A stretch of DNA of 64,000 nucleotides from the NCBI RefSeq assembly GCF_003326475.1, contig NZ_JPWA01000005.1, positions 124,001 to 188,000 of the forward strand, given 5' to 3'. Position 1 is the stretch's first letter. Each line of letters starts with the position of its first letter. This document shows positions 42,131 through 52,915 of the stretch, piece after piece. This DNA is from Thalassospira xianhensis MCCC 1A02616. GTDB taxonomy: Bacteria > Pseudomonadota > Alphaproteobacteria > Rhodospirillales > Thalassospiraceae. A program made the translations under genes and the position numbers. The notes beneath the pieces were generated by a model, which did no database searches, was not told the DNA's origin, and saw only the letters and a list, made by a program, of their open reading frames with translations.

Positions 42131-43488
42131 CCCGATACGCCATCGAAGCCAATTTTGACGGTCTGGTCGGCCCGACGCACAATTATGCCGGGTTAAGCTT
42201 TGGCAATGTCGCATCGACAAGTAATGCCAGCACCCTTTCCAACCCGAAATCAGCCGCCCTTCAGGGCCTGACCAAGATGAAAGCCCTGCATGACATGGGC
42301 TTTGTGCAGGGTGTGTTGCCGCCTCAAGAACGCCCGCATGTCAAAACCCTGCGCGATGTTTTTGGCTTTCGTGGATCGGATGGTGATGTTCTGGCGTCTG
42401 CGTGGAAAACCAATCCGAACCTTGTTCTCGCGGCATCATCGGCATCCCCGATGTGGACGGCCAACGCCGCAACCGTTTCGCCCAGCGGTGATACCGATGA
42501 TGGCAAGGTGCATTTCACCCCGGCCAATCTGTGCACCATGTTCCACCGATCCATCGAACATCCGGTGACCGGGCGCGCACTTGCCGCGACATTCGCCGGT
42601 CCCGATCATTTCACCCACCACGCCTCCCTGCCCGGCACGGACCATATGGGGGACGAGGGGGCGGCCAACCATACCCGGTTTTGCGGTGATTATGGCGCGC
42701 GCGGGGTCGAATTTTTTGTCTATGGCCGTCACGCTTTTTATCCGGGCAAAACCCGGCCAAGCCGTTATCCGGCACGCCAGACCTTCGAAGCCAGCAGCGC
42801 GATTGCCCGCCATCATGGCCTATCGGAAAACGGTGTCGTCTATGCGCAGCAAAACCCCGACCTGATTGATGCCGGGGTGTTTCATAATGACGTGATTTCG
42901 GTCGGCAATGCCAATGTGCTGTTCCATTACGAGGACGCCTTTGTCGACACGCCCGCCGTCATGAACGACATCCGGCACAAGATGGACGGCATTGCCGATT
43001 TCACCAGCATTGAAGTGCCCAAAAGTACCGTGCCGCTTTCCGACGTGATCAAAAGCTATCTGTTCAATTCACAGCTTTTGCGCCTGCCGGAAAATGACCA
43101 GATGATGCTGATCCTGCCGACCGAGGCCGAAGAAACCATATCGGTCCGCGATTACCTTTATGACCTGATCGGCAAGGGCACTACACCGATCAGACAGATC
43201 AAGTTTTTCGACCTGCGCCAAAGCATGCGCAATGGCGGCGGGCCCGCCTGTTTAAGGCTGCGTGTCGCCCTGACCGAGGATGAACTTGCCGCGACCAACC
43301 AAAAAAGCCTGATCGACGATCAACGCTTTGCCAAACTGACAGGCTGGGTCGAAAAACATTATCGCGACCGGCTAAGTGCTGATGATTTCCGCGATCCAAC
43401 GCTTCTGGACGAAGTCCGGACAGCACTGGATGAGCTGACGCAACTTCTTGACCTTGGCCCGATCTACGATTTCCAGCGGGAAGGATAA
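42127..43488 (+). CDS. astB: N-succinylarginine dihydrolase
   Basis: This 453-residue enzyme hydrolyses N2-succinylarginine to succinylornithine, CO2 and two ammonia. It is a member of the amidinotransferase (pentein) fold. It begins [20 protein letters not shown], the AstB hallmark. The expected catalytic residues are visible: Glu in GDEGAANH (about 177), His in GVFHNDV (about 253) and Cys in GGGPACLRL (about 373). Order in the cluster is astA-astD-astB, unlike astCADBE in E. coli. Confidence 0.96.
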   Translation: MTRYAIEANFDGLVGPTHNYAGLSFGNVASTSNASTLSNPKSAALQGLTKMKALHDMGFVQGVLPPQERPHVKTLRDVFGFRGSDGDVLASAWKTNPNLVLAASSASPMWTANAATVSPSGDTDDGKVHFTPANLCTMFHRSIEHPVTGRALAATFAGPDHFTHHASLPGTDHMGDEGAANHTRFCGDYGARGVEFFVYGRHAFYPGKTRPSRYPARQTFEASSAIARHHGLSENGVVYAQQNPDLIDAGVFHNDVISVGNANVLFHYEDAFVDTPAVMNDIRHKMDGIADFTSIEVPKSTVPLSDVIKSYLFNSQLLRLPENDQMMLILPTEAEETISVRDYLYDLIGKGTTPIRQIKFFDLRQSMRNGGGPACLRLRVALTEDELAATNQKSLIDDQRFAKLTGWVEKHYRDRLSADDFRDPTLLDEVRTALDELTQLLDLGPIYDFQREG

Positions 43489-43608
43489 GCCATCCCGCAT
43501 TCCCTGCCGTGCTGCCCGGTTGCTTCGAAATTTAATACCGGACCAACCGTGGCAGAATAACCGGAACAACAAGCTTTACGCCCCACACAAAGTCCGGGAG
43601 ACCCGCCT

Positions 43609-45021
43609 ATGTCGACCCTCTATGATACCGAACATCTTAAAAGATCTGATGCGGCCAATATCCTGCATCCGGCATCCGTGGTTGCCGATGTGTCAAACAA
43701 CGGCCCGGCCCGCATTTTTGTCGAGGGTAAGGGGGCGTTCATTACCGATACCGACGGCAACAGAATGCTGGACGGAGTTGGCGGGCTTTGGTGCATGAAT
43801 ATCGGCTATGGCCGAACCGAGATCGGCGATGCGATGAAGGCCGCATCCGATCAGATGGGCTATTTCCATACCTTTGCCGGAGCCTCCAACCCGGCCCAGA
43901 TCGGACTGGCCGAAAAGCTGATGGCAAAAATGCCCGATCACATCACCAAGGTGTTCTTTGGTAGTTCCGGGTCGGATGCCAACGACACATTGATGAAGAT
44001 CGTCTGGTATTATAACGGGCTTCGCGGCAAACCGGAAAAACGCAAGATCATCGCCCGCAAACAGGCCTATCACGGCACCACCATTGCCACCGCCAGCCTG
44101 ACCGGGCTTGCATCGTTTCATCGCAATTTCGGCCTGCCGATCCCCGAAGTCAAACACACCTCGCTCCCGCATTATTACCGCGAAGCCAAACCGGGCGAGA
44201 CCGAGGAACAGTTTTCCGCCCGGCTGGCAAACGAGCTTGAATCCCTGATCATCGCCGAGGGCCCGGAAACGGTCGGTGCCTTCATTGCCGAACCGATCAT
44301 GGGCGCCGGTGGCGTCATCACCCCACCAAAGGGCTATTTCAAAGCCGTTCAGGCAGTTCTGAAAAAGCACGATATCCTGTTCATCTGTGACGAGGTTGTT
44401 TGTGGTTATGGCCGCACCGGGCATTGGTTTGGTCATCAGCTTTATGACATTCGCCCCGATATGATCGCCACCGCCAAGGGCCTGACAAGCGGCTATTTCC
44501 CGATGTCAGCAGCCTTTATCAGCGACGATATCTGGAAAGTTCTGCACGACGGATCGGCAACACTTGGCGCATTTGCCCATGGCTTCACCTATTCCGGCCA
44601 TCCGGTCGGAGCGGCTGTGGCACTGGCGAACCTTGCGATCATCGAAGGTGAAAATCTGGTCGCGAATTCCGCAGAAACAGGTGCCTATCTCCATGCGCAG
44701 CTTAACGATACCTTTGGCCATCATGCTCATATCGGCGAAGTACGCGGTGTCGGCCTTCTGGGTGCCTTGCAGCTAATGGCGGACCGGGACACAAAAACTG
44801 GGTTCGATCTGAAACACAAGATCGCCGCACGCTGTGCGGCGGCGATTGGCAATCATGGCGTGATTGTCCGCCCGCTTCCAACCGCCGACAGCCTGGCATT
44901 TTCCCCACCTCTGACGCTTGACCGGGGCGAAGCCAATCAGATGGTCGATGCCATCAAAAAGGGCATTGATCAGGTGATGGGCGAACTGAGTGCCGATGAA
45001 CGCAAGGGCATGGCTGCCTGA
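43609..45021 (+). CDS. Class III aminotransferase (SpuC/omega-type)
   Basis: This 470-residue PLP enzyme has the class III signature [18 protein letters not shown] and the PLP lysine in [13 protein letters not shown]. The N-terminus ([18 protein letters not shown]) and length fit the putrescine/beta-alanine:pyruvate aminotransferase group rather than classical AstC/ArgD (about 405 residues). Lying 120 bases behind astB, it might supply the succinylornithine transaminase step or act on putrescine made from arginine. A terminator and an Lrp-type regulator follow. Confidence 0.9.
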   Translation: MSTLYDTEHLKRSDAANILHPASVVADVSNNGPARIFVEGKGAFITDTDGNRMLDGVGGLWCMNIGYGRTEIGDAMKAASDQMGYFHTFAGASNPAQIGLAEKLMAKMPDHITKVFFGSSGSDANDTLMKIVWYYNGLRGKPEKRKIIARKQAYHGTTIATASLTGLASFHRNFGLPIPEVKHTSLPHYYREAKPGETEEQFSARLANELESLIIAEGPETVGAFIAEPIMGAGGVITPPKGYFKAVQAVLKKHDILFICDEVVCGYGRTGHWFGHQLYDIRPDMIATAKGLTSGYFPMSAAFISDDIWKVLHDGSATLGAFAHGFTYSGHPVGAAVALANLAIIEGENLVANSAETGAYLHAQLNDTFGHHAHIGEVRGVGLLGALQLMADRDTKTGFDLKHKIAARCAAAIGNHGVIVRPLPTADSLAFSPPLTLDRGEANQMVDAIKKGIDQVMGELSADERKGMAA

Positions 45022-45052
45022 TTTTCGAAACACCTCAAATCCTACCCCACTT

Positions 45053-45085
45053 GCCCGACCGGAATACTGGTCGGGCCGTTTTTTT
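45053..45085 (+). terminator. Terminator after the ast cluster
   Basis: GCCCGACCGG-AATA-CTGGTCGGGC has a long stem followed by CG and seven T. Confidence 0.9.
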
Positions 45086-45123
45086 ATGTGTAAGGTGGCG
45101 CAAACAAGATAACGGCGACCCCG

Positions 45124-45585
45124 ATGATCAAGATCGACGAGATCAACCTTAAAATCCTGCGCGCCCTTCAGGCCAATGCAAAGCTGACCAATCTCGCCCT
45201 TTCAAAGCTGGTGGGACTAAGCCCTAGCCCCTGCCTTGATCGGGTCAGGAAGCTTGAAAAAGAAGCGGTCGTGAAACGCTATCGCGCGGTACTTGATATC
45301 GAAAAAATCTGTCCGCATGTCCGGGTCTTTGCCGAGGTTACCTTAACCGGCAAAACCGCCGCCGATTACAAACGCTTTGCCGATGCGGCCAAAACCATCC
45401 CCGAAGTCGTTGCCGCCTACCGGATTTCAGGACCGTATGATTATATGCTGTGCCTCGTTTGCCGCGATGTGCAGCATTATCATTCCCTGTCCGAAGACAT
45501 GATCCACGGCAATCTTGGCATCACTAAATTCATCGGCCATGTCGCTTTGGCCCAGACCAAGGCCTTCAAAGGCTATCCGGTCTGA
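45124..45585 (+). CDS. Lrp/AsnC-family regulator beside the ast cluster
   Basis: This 153-residue protein has a winged HTH (LKILRALQANAKLTNLALSK, then LVGLSPSPCLDRVRKLEKEA) and a RAM domain (VFAEVTLTG...VAAYRISGPYDYMLCLVC). It resembles the Lrp protein at 25796 closely in layout. Its place directly after the arginine genes suggests it senses arginine or a derivative and controls them, but the terminator before it means it has its own promoter. Confidence 0.93.
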   Translation: MIKIDEINLKILRALQANAKLTNLALSKLVGLSPSPCLDRVRKLEKEAVVKRYRAVLDIEKICPHVRVFAEVTLTGKTAADYKRFADAAKTIPEVVAAYRISGPYDYMLCLVCRDVQHYHSLSEDMIHGNLGITKFIGHVALAQTKAFKGYPV

Positions 45586-45796
45586 CGTCCGGGCTTCATA
45601 GACCACAAAGAAAACACCCAAAGAACATATTTCCTTTGTACTAGAAAATATGTGGTTATCTTTTTTGTGTGATTTGGATAGATCGCGCTTGCATCAAAGC
45701 CGTTTCCATATTACCCATCAAAGCAACGTGAAATACATTTATAAACACAAATTTTGTGTTGTTTGCCACAGTTTTGATTGATCGGCAGGAACGAGA

Positions 45797-46702
45797 ATGC
45801 AGCCTAATCTGACCCATCTCCGCCAGCTTGAGGCCGAGAGTATTCACATTATCCGCGAAGTTGCGGCGTCGTTCGAACGGCCGGTGATGCTTTATTCCAT
45901 CGGCAAGGATTCGTCGGTTTTGCTGCATCTGGCGCGCAAGGCATTTTACCCGGCCCCGCCGCCCTTCCCGTTGATGCATGTCGATACCACATGGAAATTC
46001 CGCGAAATGATCGAATTTCGCGACAAGGTGGCGGCGGAATACGGGTTTGAGCTGATTGTTCATATCAATCAGGAAGGCGTTGATCAGGGCATTGGCCCGT
46101 TCACCCACGGATCAAGCCTGCATACCGACGTCATGAAAACCCAATCGCTGAAACAGGCGCTGAACAAATACAAGTTCGATGCAGCCTTTGGCGGTGCCCG
46201 CCGGGACGAGGAAAAGGCGCGTGCAAAAGAACGCGTATTTTCGTTCCGCACCGAAACCCATCGCTGGGATCCGAAAAACCAGCGCCCGGAACTTTGGGAT
46301 ATCTATAACGCACGGATCAACAAGGGCGAAAGCATTCGCGCCTTCCCGATCTCGAACTGGACCGAGCTTGATATCTGGCAATATATCTATCTCGAACAGA
46401 TTCCGATTGTGCCGCTGTATTATTCGGCCAAACGCCCGGTTGTTGAACGTGACGGCATGCTGATCATGGTCGATGACGACCGCATGCCGCTTAATCCGGG
46501 TGAAAAACCGGAAATGAAATCGGTGCGTTTCAGAACGCTTGGCTGCTATCCGCTGACCGGTGCGGTTGAGTCCGAAGCCGCCACCCTGCCCGACATTATC
46601 CAGGAAATGCTGCTGACCCGTTCAAGCGAACGTCAGGGGCGTATGATCGACCATGATCAGGCCGGTTCAATGGAAAAGAAAAAGCAGGAAGGTTACTTCT
46701 GA
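45797..46702 (+). CDS. cysD: Sulfate adenylyltransferase subunit 2
   Basis: This 301-residue cytoplasmic subunit forms adenosine 5'-phosphosulfate from sulfate and ATP with CysN. It has the PP-loop [17 protein letters not shown], the [19 protein letters not shown] segment and the C-terminal [17 protein letters not shown] ending typical of CysD. Its stop overlaps the cysNC start (TGATG). Confidence 0.97.
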   Translation: MQPNLTHLRQLEAESIHIIREVAASFERPVMLYSIGKDSSVLLHLARKAFYPAPPPFPLMHVDTTWKFREMIEFRDKVAAEYGFELIVHINQEGVDQGIGPFTHGSSLHTDVMKTQSLKQALNKYKFDAAFGGARRDEEKARAKERVFSFRTETHRWDPKNQRPELWDIYNARINKGESIRAFPISNWTELDIWQYIYLEQIPIVPLYYSAKRPVVERDGMLIMVDDDRMPLNPGEKPEMKSVRFRTLGCYPLTGAVESEAATLPDIIQEMLLTRSSERQGRMIDHDQAGSMEKKKQEGYF

Positions 46703-48621
46703 TGGCGCACAAATCCGATCTGATTGCCGATGACATTCTCGGCTACCTGAAAGCCCAGGAAGAAAAAAGCCTGCTGCGTTTCATCACGTGCGGCAGTGTC
46801 GATGACGGCAAATCGACCCTGATTGGCCGTCTGCTTTGGGATTCCAAACTGATCTTCGAGGATCAGCTTGCGGCCCTTGAATCTGATAGCCGCAAGGTCG
46901 GCACCCAGAATGGCGAAATTGATTTCGCCCTGCTGCTTGACGGGCTTCAGGCCGAACGCGAACAGGGCATCACGATTGATGTCGCCTATCGGTTCTTTTC
47001 GACCGACAAGCGCAAATTCATCGTCGCCGATACCCCCGGCCACGAACAATATACTCGTAACATGGCAACCGGCGCCTCCACCGCCGATGTCGCCGTGATC
47101 CTGATTGATGCCCGCAAAGGCATCCTGACACAGACACGCCGCCACAGCTTCATCACCTCGCTTTTGGGGATCAAGCATGTGGTGCTGGCGGTGAACAAGA
47201 TGGACCTGATCGACTATGATCAGGCCAAATTCGACACCATTGTTGCGGACTATAAAGAATTCGCCAAAGACCTTGGCTATAGCTCGATCACGCCAATCCC
47301 GTTATCGGCCCTTCGCGGCGATAACATGATCGAAGCCAGCCCGAATACCCCTTGGTACGAAGGCCCGACGCTGCTCGCGCATCTTGAAACCGTTCAGGTC
47401 GAACAGGATGCGATTGAAAAGCCGTTCCGCCTTCCGGTCCAGTGGGTCAACCGTCCGAACCTTGATTTCCGTGGCTTTTCCGGCACCATTGCGTCGGGCA
47501 TTATCAAGCCGGGCGATCCGATTGCCGTCACCGCATCGGGTCAGACCAGCAAGGTCAGGGAAATCGTCACCTTTGACGGCAATCTTGATCAGGCCTTTGC
47601 CGGTCAGGCTGTCACCCTGACCCTTGAAGATGAAATCGACATTTCGCGCGGCGATGTTCTGGCACGTCCGGATGAACGCCCGGAATTTGCCGACCAGTTC
47701 GAAGCACGCATCATCTGGATGCACGAAGATCATCTTCTGCCCGGTCGCCCCTATATCATCAAGATGGGCGCACAGGTCACCAACGCACAGATCAGCGACC
47801 TGAAATACAAGGTCAATGTCAACACGCTGGAACATATTGCCGGCAAGACGCTGGAACTGAACGAAGTCGGGATTGCCAATATCGCAACCGACAAGGCACT
47901 GGCCTTTGACCCCTATGATGACAACCGCCATTCGGGCCGGTTCATCATTATCGACCGCTATTCCAACGCCACCGTTGGCGCAGGCATGGTCAACCATTCA
48001 CTTCGCCGTGCGACCAACGTCAAATGGCAGGAAATGGACATCAACAAAAAGTCGCGTGCCTATCAGAAAGGTCAGCAATCGGCCGTTCTGTGGTTCACGG
48101 GTCTTTCGGGTGCCGGTAAATCGACCATCGCCAATCTGGTCGAGAAAAAGCTGCATGCCATGGGCAAGCACACCTACACCCTTGATGGTGACAATGTCCG
48201 TCACGGATTGAACAAGGACCTTGGCTTTACCGATGCCGACCGGGTGGAAAACATCCGTCGCGTGGGTGAAACCGCCAAGCTGTTTGTCGATGCCGGGATC
48301 ATCACGCTGGTATCCTTTATCTCGCCGTTCAAAAGCGAACGCCAGTTTGCCCGTAACCTTGTAGAAGACGGCGAGTTCATCGAGGTCTTTATCGACACCC
48401 CGATTGAAGTCTGCGAACAGCGCGACGTGAAAGGCCTTTATAAAAAGGCCCGCGAAGGCAAGATCGCCAACTTCACCGGGATCGATAGCCCCTATGAAGC
48501 ACCGGAAAACGCCGAAATCACGGTCAACACATCCGATCAAACCGCCGAACAGGCAGCCGAGATCATCGTTGCCAAGCTCGAAGAATTCGGTGTTCTCGGC
48601 GCTTGGTATCCGGAAATCTAG
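46702..48621 (+). CDS. cysNC: Bifunctional sulfate adenylyltransferase subunit 1/adenylylsulfate kinase
   Basis: This 639-residue fusion has an N-terminal GTPase CysN (about 1-430; G1 [16 protein letters not shown]3 [13 protein letters not shown]4 NKMD) and a C-terminal APS kinase CysC (about 445-639; Walker [16 protein letters not shown]). Together with CysD it converts sulfate to PAPS for cysteine synthesis or sulfation. This NodQ-like fusion is common in alphaproteobacteria. A strong terminator follows. Confidence 0.97.
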   Translation: MAHKSDLIADDILGYLKAQEEKSLLRFITCGSVDDGKSTLIGRLLWDSKLIFEDQLAALESDSRKVGTQNGEIDFALLLDGLQAEREQGITIDVAYRFFSTDKRKFIVADTPGHEQYTRNMATGASTADVAVILIDARKGILTQTRRHSFITSLLGIKHVVLAVNKMDLIDYDQAKFDTIVADYKEFAKDLGYSSITPIPLSALRGDNMIEASPNTPWYEGPTLLAHLETVQVEQDAIEKPFRLPVQWVNRPNLDFRGFSGTIASGIIKPGDPIAVTASGQTSKVREIVTFDGNLDQAFAGQAVTLTLEDEIDISRGDVLARPDERPEFADQFEARIIWMHEDHLLPGRPYIIKMGAQVTNAQISDLKYKVNVNTLEHIAGKTLELNEVGIANIATDKALAFDPYDDNRHSGRFIIIDRYSNATVGAGMVNHSLRRATNVKWQEMDINKKSRAYQKGQQSAVLWFTGLSGAGKSTIANLVEKKLHAMGKHTYTLDGDNVRHGLNKDLGFTDADRVENIRRVGETAKLFVDAGIITLVSFISPFKSERQFARNLVEDGEFIEVFIDTPIEVCEQRDVKGLYKKAREGKIANFTGIDSPYEAPENAEITVNTSDQTAEQAAEIIVAKLEEFGVLGAWYPEI

Positions 48622-48657
48622 GGATACCGGCAACCTCGATACGAACGAAACAGCATC

Positions 48658-48688
48658 AAAGCCCCGGCCTTCGCGCCGGGGCTTTTTG
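48658..48688 (+). terminator. Terminator after cysNC
   Basis: AAAGCCCCGGC...GCCGGGGCTTTTT has a long GC-rich stem and tight loop followed by T. Confidence 0.93.
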
Positions 48689-48862
48689 TTTGCCTTTCAT
48701 TCGTCAAATTCAAATGTTCATTTGAAAATGTGATATGATCGAATGAATGATGCAGTTCGTCGCCTTATATACATTGAATAATGCAGGCCCCGTGATCACG
48801 TGAATATCAAAGGCCCGCTCATAGATCTCGCATCATAAAAAGACCGGAACAACGAGGCGCCC

Positions 48863-50527
48863 ATGGAAATTTCCCTGAAGCTGCTTGAGATTGCGGGCAT
48901 GATTGCCCTTCTTCTGTGGGGCCTTCACATGGTCCAAACCGGCATTCAGCGCGCCTATGGACCAGAGCTTCGAAGATTTCTGTCATCCGCACTGGGCAAC
49001 CGGTTCAAGGCATTTTTCGCCGGGATCGGCGTGACCGCAATTCTTCAAAGCAGCACGGCCACCGGCCTGATGGCGACCGCCTTTACCGCCGAAGGATTGA
49101 TCAGCCTTGTAACCGCCCTTGCGATCATGCTGGGCGCGAATGTCGGCACCACCCTGATTGTTCAGGTCCTGTCCTTTGACATCACACAGATCGCCCCGGT
49201 CTTTATCCTGATCGGGGTTCTGATGTTCCGGCGTGGTGGCGTCACCCGCACGCGTGACCTTGGCCGGGTGGTGATCGGGCTTGGCATGATGTTGCTATCC
49301 CTTCATCTGGTGCATGGTGCGGTTGCCCCCTATGCCGATGCACCGGGATTGCGTACCGTCCTGACCGCAATTACTGCCGCCCCGGTTTTGAATGTCCTAC
49401 TGGCTGCGGCCCTGACATGGCTTGCCCATTCCAGCGTTGCGATTGTCTTGCTGATCATGTCCTTTGCCTCGGCCGGGATTATTCCGCTTGAAGCCGCCTT
49501 TGCATTGGTGCTCGGCGCCAATCTGGGAACGGCGATCAATCCGTGGCTTGAAGGCGGCAATAACAGCGACCCGGCGTCAAAACGCCTGCCGCTTGGCAAT
49601 CTTTTAAACCGTATGGCGGGTTGCGTTCTGGCACTGGCGGCTCTGGAACCTGCGACAAACCATATTGCCCGGATCATCCCTGATCCGGCGCAGGCTGTTG
49701 CGGCATTTCACCTTGTTTTCAACCTGTTCCTTGCCGTTCTGATGTTGCCGACCCTGCCGCTGCTTGCTCGGCTTTTATGCCGCTGGCTGCCGACACGCAA
49801 TGATGGCAGCGATCCGGCAAAGCCAGTTTATCTTGATGATGATGCCAAGGCGTCACCACCCATCGCAATGGCAGTTGCCGCCCGCGAAGCCCTTCGCATG
49901 GCCGATACATTGCAGCAAATGCTGGCCGGGGTTGAAGATGCGCTTGAAAACGGGGATCGCAAACGCGCCGCCCAGACACGGCGCATGGACGATATCCTTG
50001 ATCATCTCAATACCGCGATCAAGGAATACCTGACGTCACTGGATGTCCGGACATTCGATGACCGGGATCGCCGCCGGATGCGTGAAATCCTGACTTTTGC
50101 GACCAATCTCGAACAGGCGGGCGATGTGATTGAACGTGATCTGGTCAATCTGACCAGCAAACGGATCAAGCGCGGCCTGACCTTCTCACCCGAAGGGCAG
50201 CGTGAATTGCTTGATATGCTTGAACGGCTTGAAAGCAACCTTCGGTCTGCGACGGCGGTTTTCATGAATGAAGACCCGCGCATGGCCCGCAAACTTGCCA
50301 GGGAAAAGGAAGCCTTCCGCGACCTAGAAGAACGCACGATTAACGCGCATTTCCAACGTCTGCAGGCCGGGCGTCAGGACAGCACGGAAACCAGCACCCT
50401 GCATCTTGATATCGTCCGCGACCTTAAACGCATCAATGCGCATCTGGTCGCTGCCGCTGCCTATCCGGTTTTGAAGGATCAGGGCGAACTTCTGACCAGC
50501 CGCCTCAAACTGCCCAAGCATGGCTGA
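48863..50527 (+). CDS. Na/Pi cotransporter family protein with PhoU-like domain, copy 2
   Basis: This 554-residue inner-membrane protein has two transport repeats, with QSSTATGLMATAFTAEG near 65 and AHSSVAIVLLIMSFASAG near 190. The second QSS has become HSS. A helical PhoU-like domain fills the last 220 residues. It differs clearly from copy 1 at 19696-21522, so they are old paralogues. The gene is monocistronic between a terminator and the SOS cassette. Confidence 0.92.
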   Translation: MEISLKLLEIAGMIALLLWGLHMVQTGIQRAYGPELRRFLSSALGNRFKAFFAGIGVTAILQSSTATGLMATAFTAEGLISLVTALAIMLGANVGTTLIVQVLSFDITQIAPVFILIGVLMFRRGGVTRTRDLGRVVIGLGMMLLSLHLVHGAVAPYADAPGLRTVLTAITAAPVLNVLLAAALTWLAHSSVAIVLLIMSFASAGIIPLEAAFALVLGANLGTAINPWLEGGNNSDPASKRLPLGNLLNRMAGCVLALAALEPATNHIARIIPDPAQAVAAFHLVFNLFLAVLMLPTLPLLARLLCRWLPTRNDGSDPAKPVYLDDDAKASPPIAMAVAAREALRMADTLQQMLAGVEDALENGDRKRAAQTRRMDDILDHLNTAIKEYLTSLDVRTFDDRDRRRMREILTFATNLEQAGDVIERDLVNLTSKRIKRGLTFSPEGQRELLDMLERLESNLRSATAVFMNEDPRMARKLAREKEAFRDLEERTINAHFQRLQAGRQDSTETSTLHLDIVRDLKRINAHLVAAAAYPVLKDQGELLTSRLKLPKHG

Positions 50528-50632
50528 TCCTGTTTCCTTTCATGCCAATGGCTTGGCGGGCAACTTGCACCACATCTGATGTTTTCCTGATCTTTGATGC
50601 TTGACTCCTGTTCCGTCCTGACCACATAAAAA

Positions 50633-50647
50633 GAACAAATCAGGAAC
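50633..50647 (+). promoter_or_regulatory. LexA (SOS) box of the imuA-imuB-dnaE2 operon
   Basis: GAAC-AAATCAG-GAAC is the reverse complement of the alphaproteobacterial LexA consensus GTTC-N7-GTTC, with exact 7-base spacing. It ends eight bases before the imuA ATG and overlaps the ribosome site. Confidence 0.88.
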
Positions 50648-50654
50648 ACACATT

Positions 50655-51407
50655 ATGTCGGACAGACGTCTTCATCTTGCCCGTGCGGCTTTGCAACGGG
50701 CCGAAAAACAGTGGAAAGGACAGGTTACCTGTCTGCCCGGCGGGGCGGACCGGATCATACGCCGTGCCTTCGGGATTGAATTGGCCCATCACATCAGCAT
50801 CGGGGGCATTGCCCCGATGGGTCTGCATGAAATCATCTGCGGTCATGATGATACCGGCGCATCGGTTCTGGCATGGTATCTGGCGCGACTTTCCATCGGG
50901 GATCAGACCGGCAAAAACCTGTTCTGGATCCGGCAAAGGCGCGCGATTGATCAGGGCGGGCTTTATCCCCTTTCACTACCAGGCGAAGACGCGCCAATCA
51001 TGATGGCCGTCGATCAGCAGGCCACCGCCCTTTGGACCTGCGAGGAAGCGGCAAAATCAGGCCAGATCGCCAGCATCATTGTCGAAACCACGGATTATGA
51101 CCTGACTGCGGCGCGGCGCCTGCAACTGGCGTGCGAGGCCGGGCACACCCGTCTGATTGCGATCCGCCATATGCGATCCGATAGCAAAACCATCGCATCA
51201 AGCGCGCATACACGCTGGCGGATAACGCCGGAAGCAGTGGAACATTCAACAACAGATAACCGACACATACTCAGCCTGATCGGGGGACGCGGAGTTCGAC
51301 CGGGCAGCTGGAGAATGCAAATTGATGCAACAACGTTTTCTTTATCTGTGGCTGACGCACTGGAAAACAGATTGCCACCGGATCGATATGCCGGAAACCG
51401 GGGATGA
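50655..51407 (+). CDS. imuA: ImuA, SOS mutagenesis protein
   Basis: This 250-residue RecA/SulA-like protein starts the SOS mutasome cassette. GGIAPMGLHEIICGHDDTGAS marks the region corresponding to the RecA ATP-binding fold, but the Walker A lysine is not evident. The segment DQQATALWTCEEAAKSGQIA is typical of ImuA. It is identified mainly by order: LexA box, imuA, imuB, dnaE2. The C-terminal end overlaps imuB by 83 bases in another frame. It is probably required for damage-induced mutagenesis together with ImuB and DnaE2. Confidence 0.9.
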   Translation: MSDRRLHLARAALQRAEKQWKGQVTCLPGGADRIIRRAFGIELAHHISIGGIAPMGLHEIICGHDDTGASVLAWYLARLSIGDQTGKNLFWIRQRRAIDQGGLYPLSLPGEDAPIMMAVDQQATALWTCEEAAKSGQIASIIVETTDYDLTAARRLQLACEAGHTRLIAIRHMRSDSKTIASSAHTRWRITPEAVEHSTTDNRHILSLIGGRGVRPGSWRMQIDATTFSLSVADALENRLPPDRYAGNRG

Positions 51408-52914
51408 CAGCCCCAAACAGGAACCGGTCGTGATCACACGCGCCGATCACAAGGGCGTTCTTGTCTGCGGCAGTGACAAAGCAGCACAATCACGCGGGCT
51501 TGCACCGGGCATGCGCCTTGCCGAAGCGCGCAGCATATATCCCGCCCTGCACGATATCCCCGAACAGCCCGATCTTTATGAACGGCATCTGGCTCGCTTG
51601 ATCCGCGCGATGGACCGATACAGCCCATGGGTTGCCCGCGACCGGTTCTTGCAGGAAGCTGATCATAACCATACGGGCGATGCCGGATTGTGGCTTGAAA
51701 TCACCGGCGGCAGTCATCTTTTTGGCGGGGAAAGCGCCCTTCTGGAATTGGTTCTGCGCGATGTCAAATCACGTGGTTATGCTGGCCGGGCCGCCATTGC
51801 CGATACGGCAGGTGCGGCATGGGGGGCGGCACGGTGCCACCTCGCCCCGGCTGATCAACGGATTTTAAGCCTGCCACGCGATCACGATATTGCCGCCGGT
51901 TTTCCAATCTCCGCCCTGCGTCTGGTCGAACAGACACGGGTCACCCTGTTTCGGCTGGGGCTGAAACATCTGGGCGACATCACCCCGATGCCGCGCGCCA
52001 ATATCACCACACGTCTGGGGCCAGAAGTTTTGCAACGGCTTGATCAGTTTTATGGCCGCCTGCCTGAACATCTGAATTTCAATCTGCCCAACCGGCCATG
52101 GCTGATCCGGCGCAGCTTTGGTGAACCGCTGGGCGATGCGGCCAATCTGGCAATTGCCGTTGAAAGCTTGATCACGGAACTTTGCGGCAATCTGACGCAG
52201 GAAAATCTGGGTCTGCGACGGATCATCCTGCGCTGTGTGCGGGTTGACGGACATGCCCACACCATCACCCTGACGACAGGCGGCCCGTGCCAGTCCGCCC
52301 CGCATATCTTGCGATTGCTGTCTGAAAAAATGCCCGGTGTCGATACCGGTTTTGGCATCGAACAGGTGATTGTCTATGCCCCATGGGTCGAACATGTGGC
52401 CTTTCGCCAGTCGCGCCTTGACCAGCAACAGGAAGAAACCACCGACCAGATTGCCCTTGCCCAGTTGATCGACCGGATTTCCCATCATCTCGGCCCGCGT
52501 GACATGCTGTTTCATCCCGGCCATCACGCCAGCCATTTGCCTGAACGTGCCTCCGTGCGACAGGCTCCCAACATCCGGACATATCCAACCAGACGCACCG
52601 ATATGACATTACCCAAACGCCCGGTGCGCCTGATCGACCCGCCCGAACCGGCCGAAATCCTTGAACGCCACCCCACAGGCGCGCCAAGCCGCCTGCGCTG
52701 GCGAAAAATGGCGGTCGACATCATCCATGCCGAGGGACCGGAACGGATTTGCCCGGAATGGTGGCAATGTCTTGATCAGGATGGCTATGCCCTAAGCCCC
52801 CAAACACGGGATTATTTCCGCATCCGTGATCAGGCAGGCCGATTGTTATGGGCCTTTCGCACCGGCCCAACCGGGCAGGATATCTGGTCCATCCATGGAT
52901 TATTCGGGGACTGA
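51325..52914 (+). CDS. imuB: ImuB, Y-family polymerase homologue without catalytic acids
   Basis: This 529-residue protein has a Y-family polymerase fold. Where active enzymes have DxD and DE, it reads LYLWLTHWKTD and LEITGGSHLFGG, so the metal-binding acids are missing and it should act as an adaptor that brings DnaE2 to the clamp. The ATG at 51325 overlaps the end of imuA. The C-terminal 130 residues (PVRLIDPPEPAEIL, then DIWSIHGLFGD) are the usual ImuB tail. The dnaE2 ATG follows one base after its stop. Confidence 0.93.
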   Translation: MQQRFLYLWLTHWKTDCHRIDMPETGDDSPKQEPVVITRADHKGVLVCGSDKAAQSRGLAPGMRLAEARSIYPALHDIPEQPDLYERHLARLIRAMDRYSPWVARDRFLQEADHNHTGDAGLWLEITGGSHLFGGESALLELVLRDVKSRGYAGRAAIADTAGAAWGAARCHLAPADQRILSLPRDHDIAAGFPISALRLVEQTRVTLFRLGLKHLGDITPMPRANITTRLGPEVLQRLDQFYGRLPEHLNFNLPNRPWLIRRSFGEPLGDAANLAIAVESLITELCGNLTQENLGLRRIILRCVRVDGHAHTITLTTGGPCQSAPHILRLLSEKMPGVDTGFGIEQVIVYAPWVEHVAFRQSRLDQQQEETTDQIALAQLIDRISHHLGPRDMLFHPGHHASHLPERASVRQAPNIRTYPTRRTDMTLPKRPVRLIDPPEPAEILERHPTGAPSRLRWRKMAVDIIHAEGPERICPEWWQCLDQDGYALSPQTRDYFRIRDQAGRLLWAFRTGPTGQDIWSIHGLFGD

Positions 52915-52915
52915 C

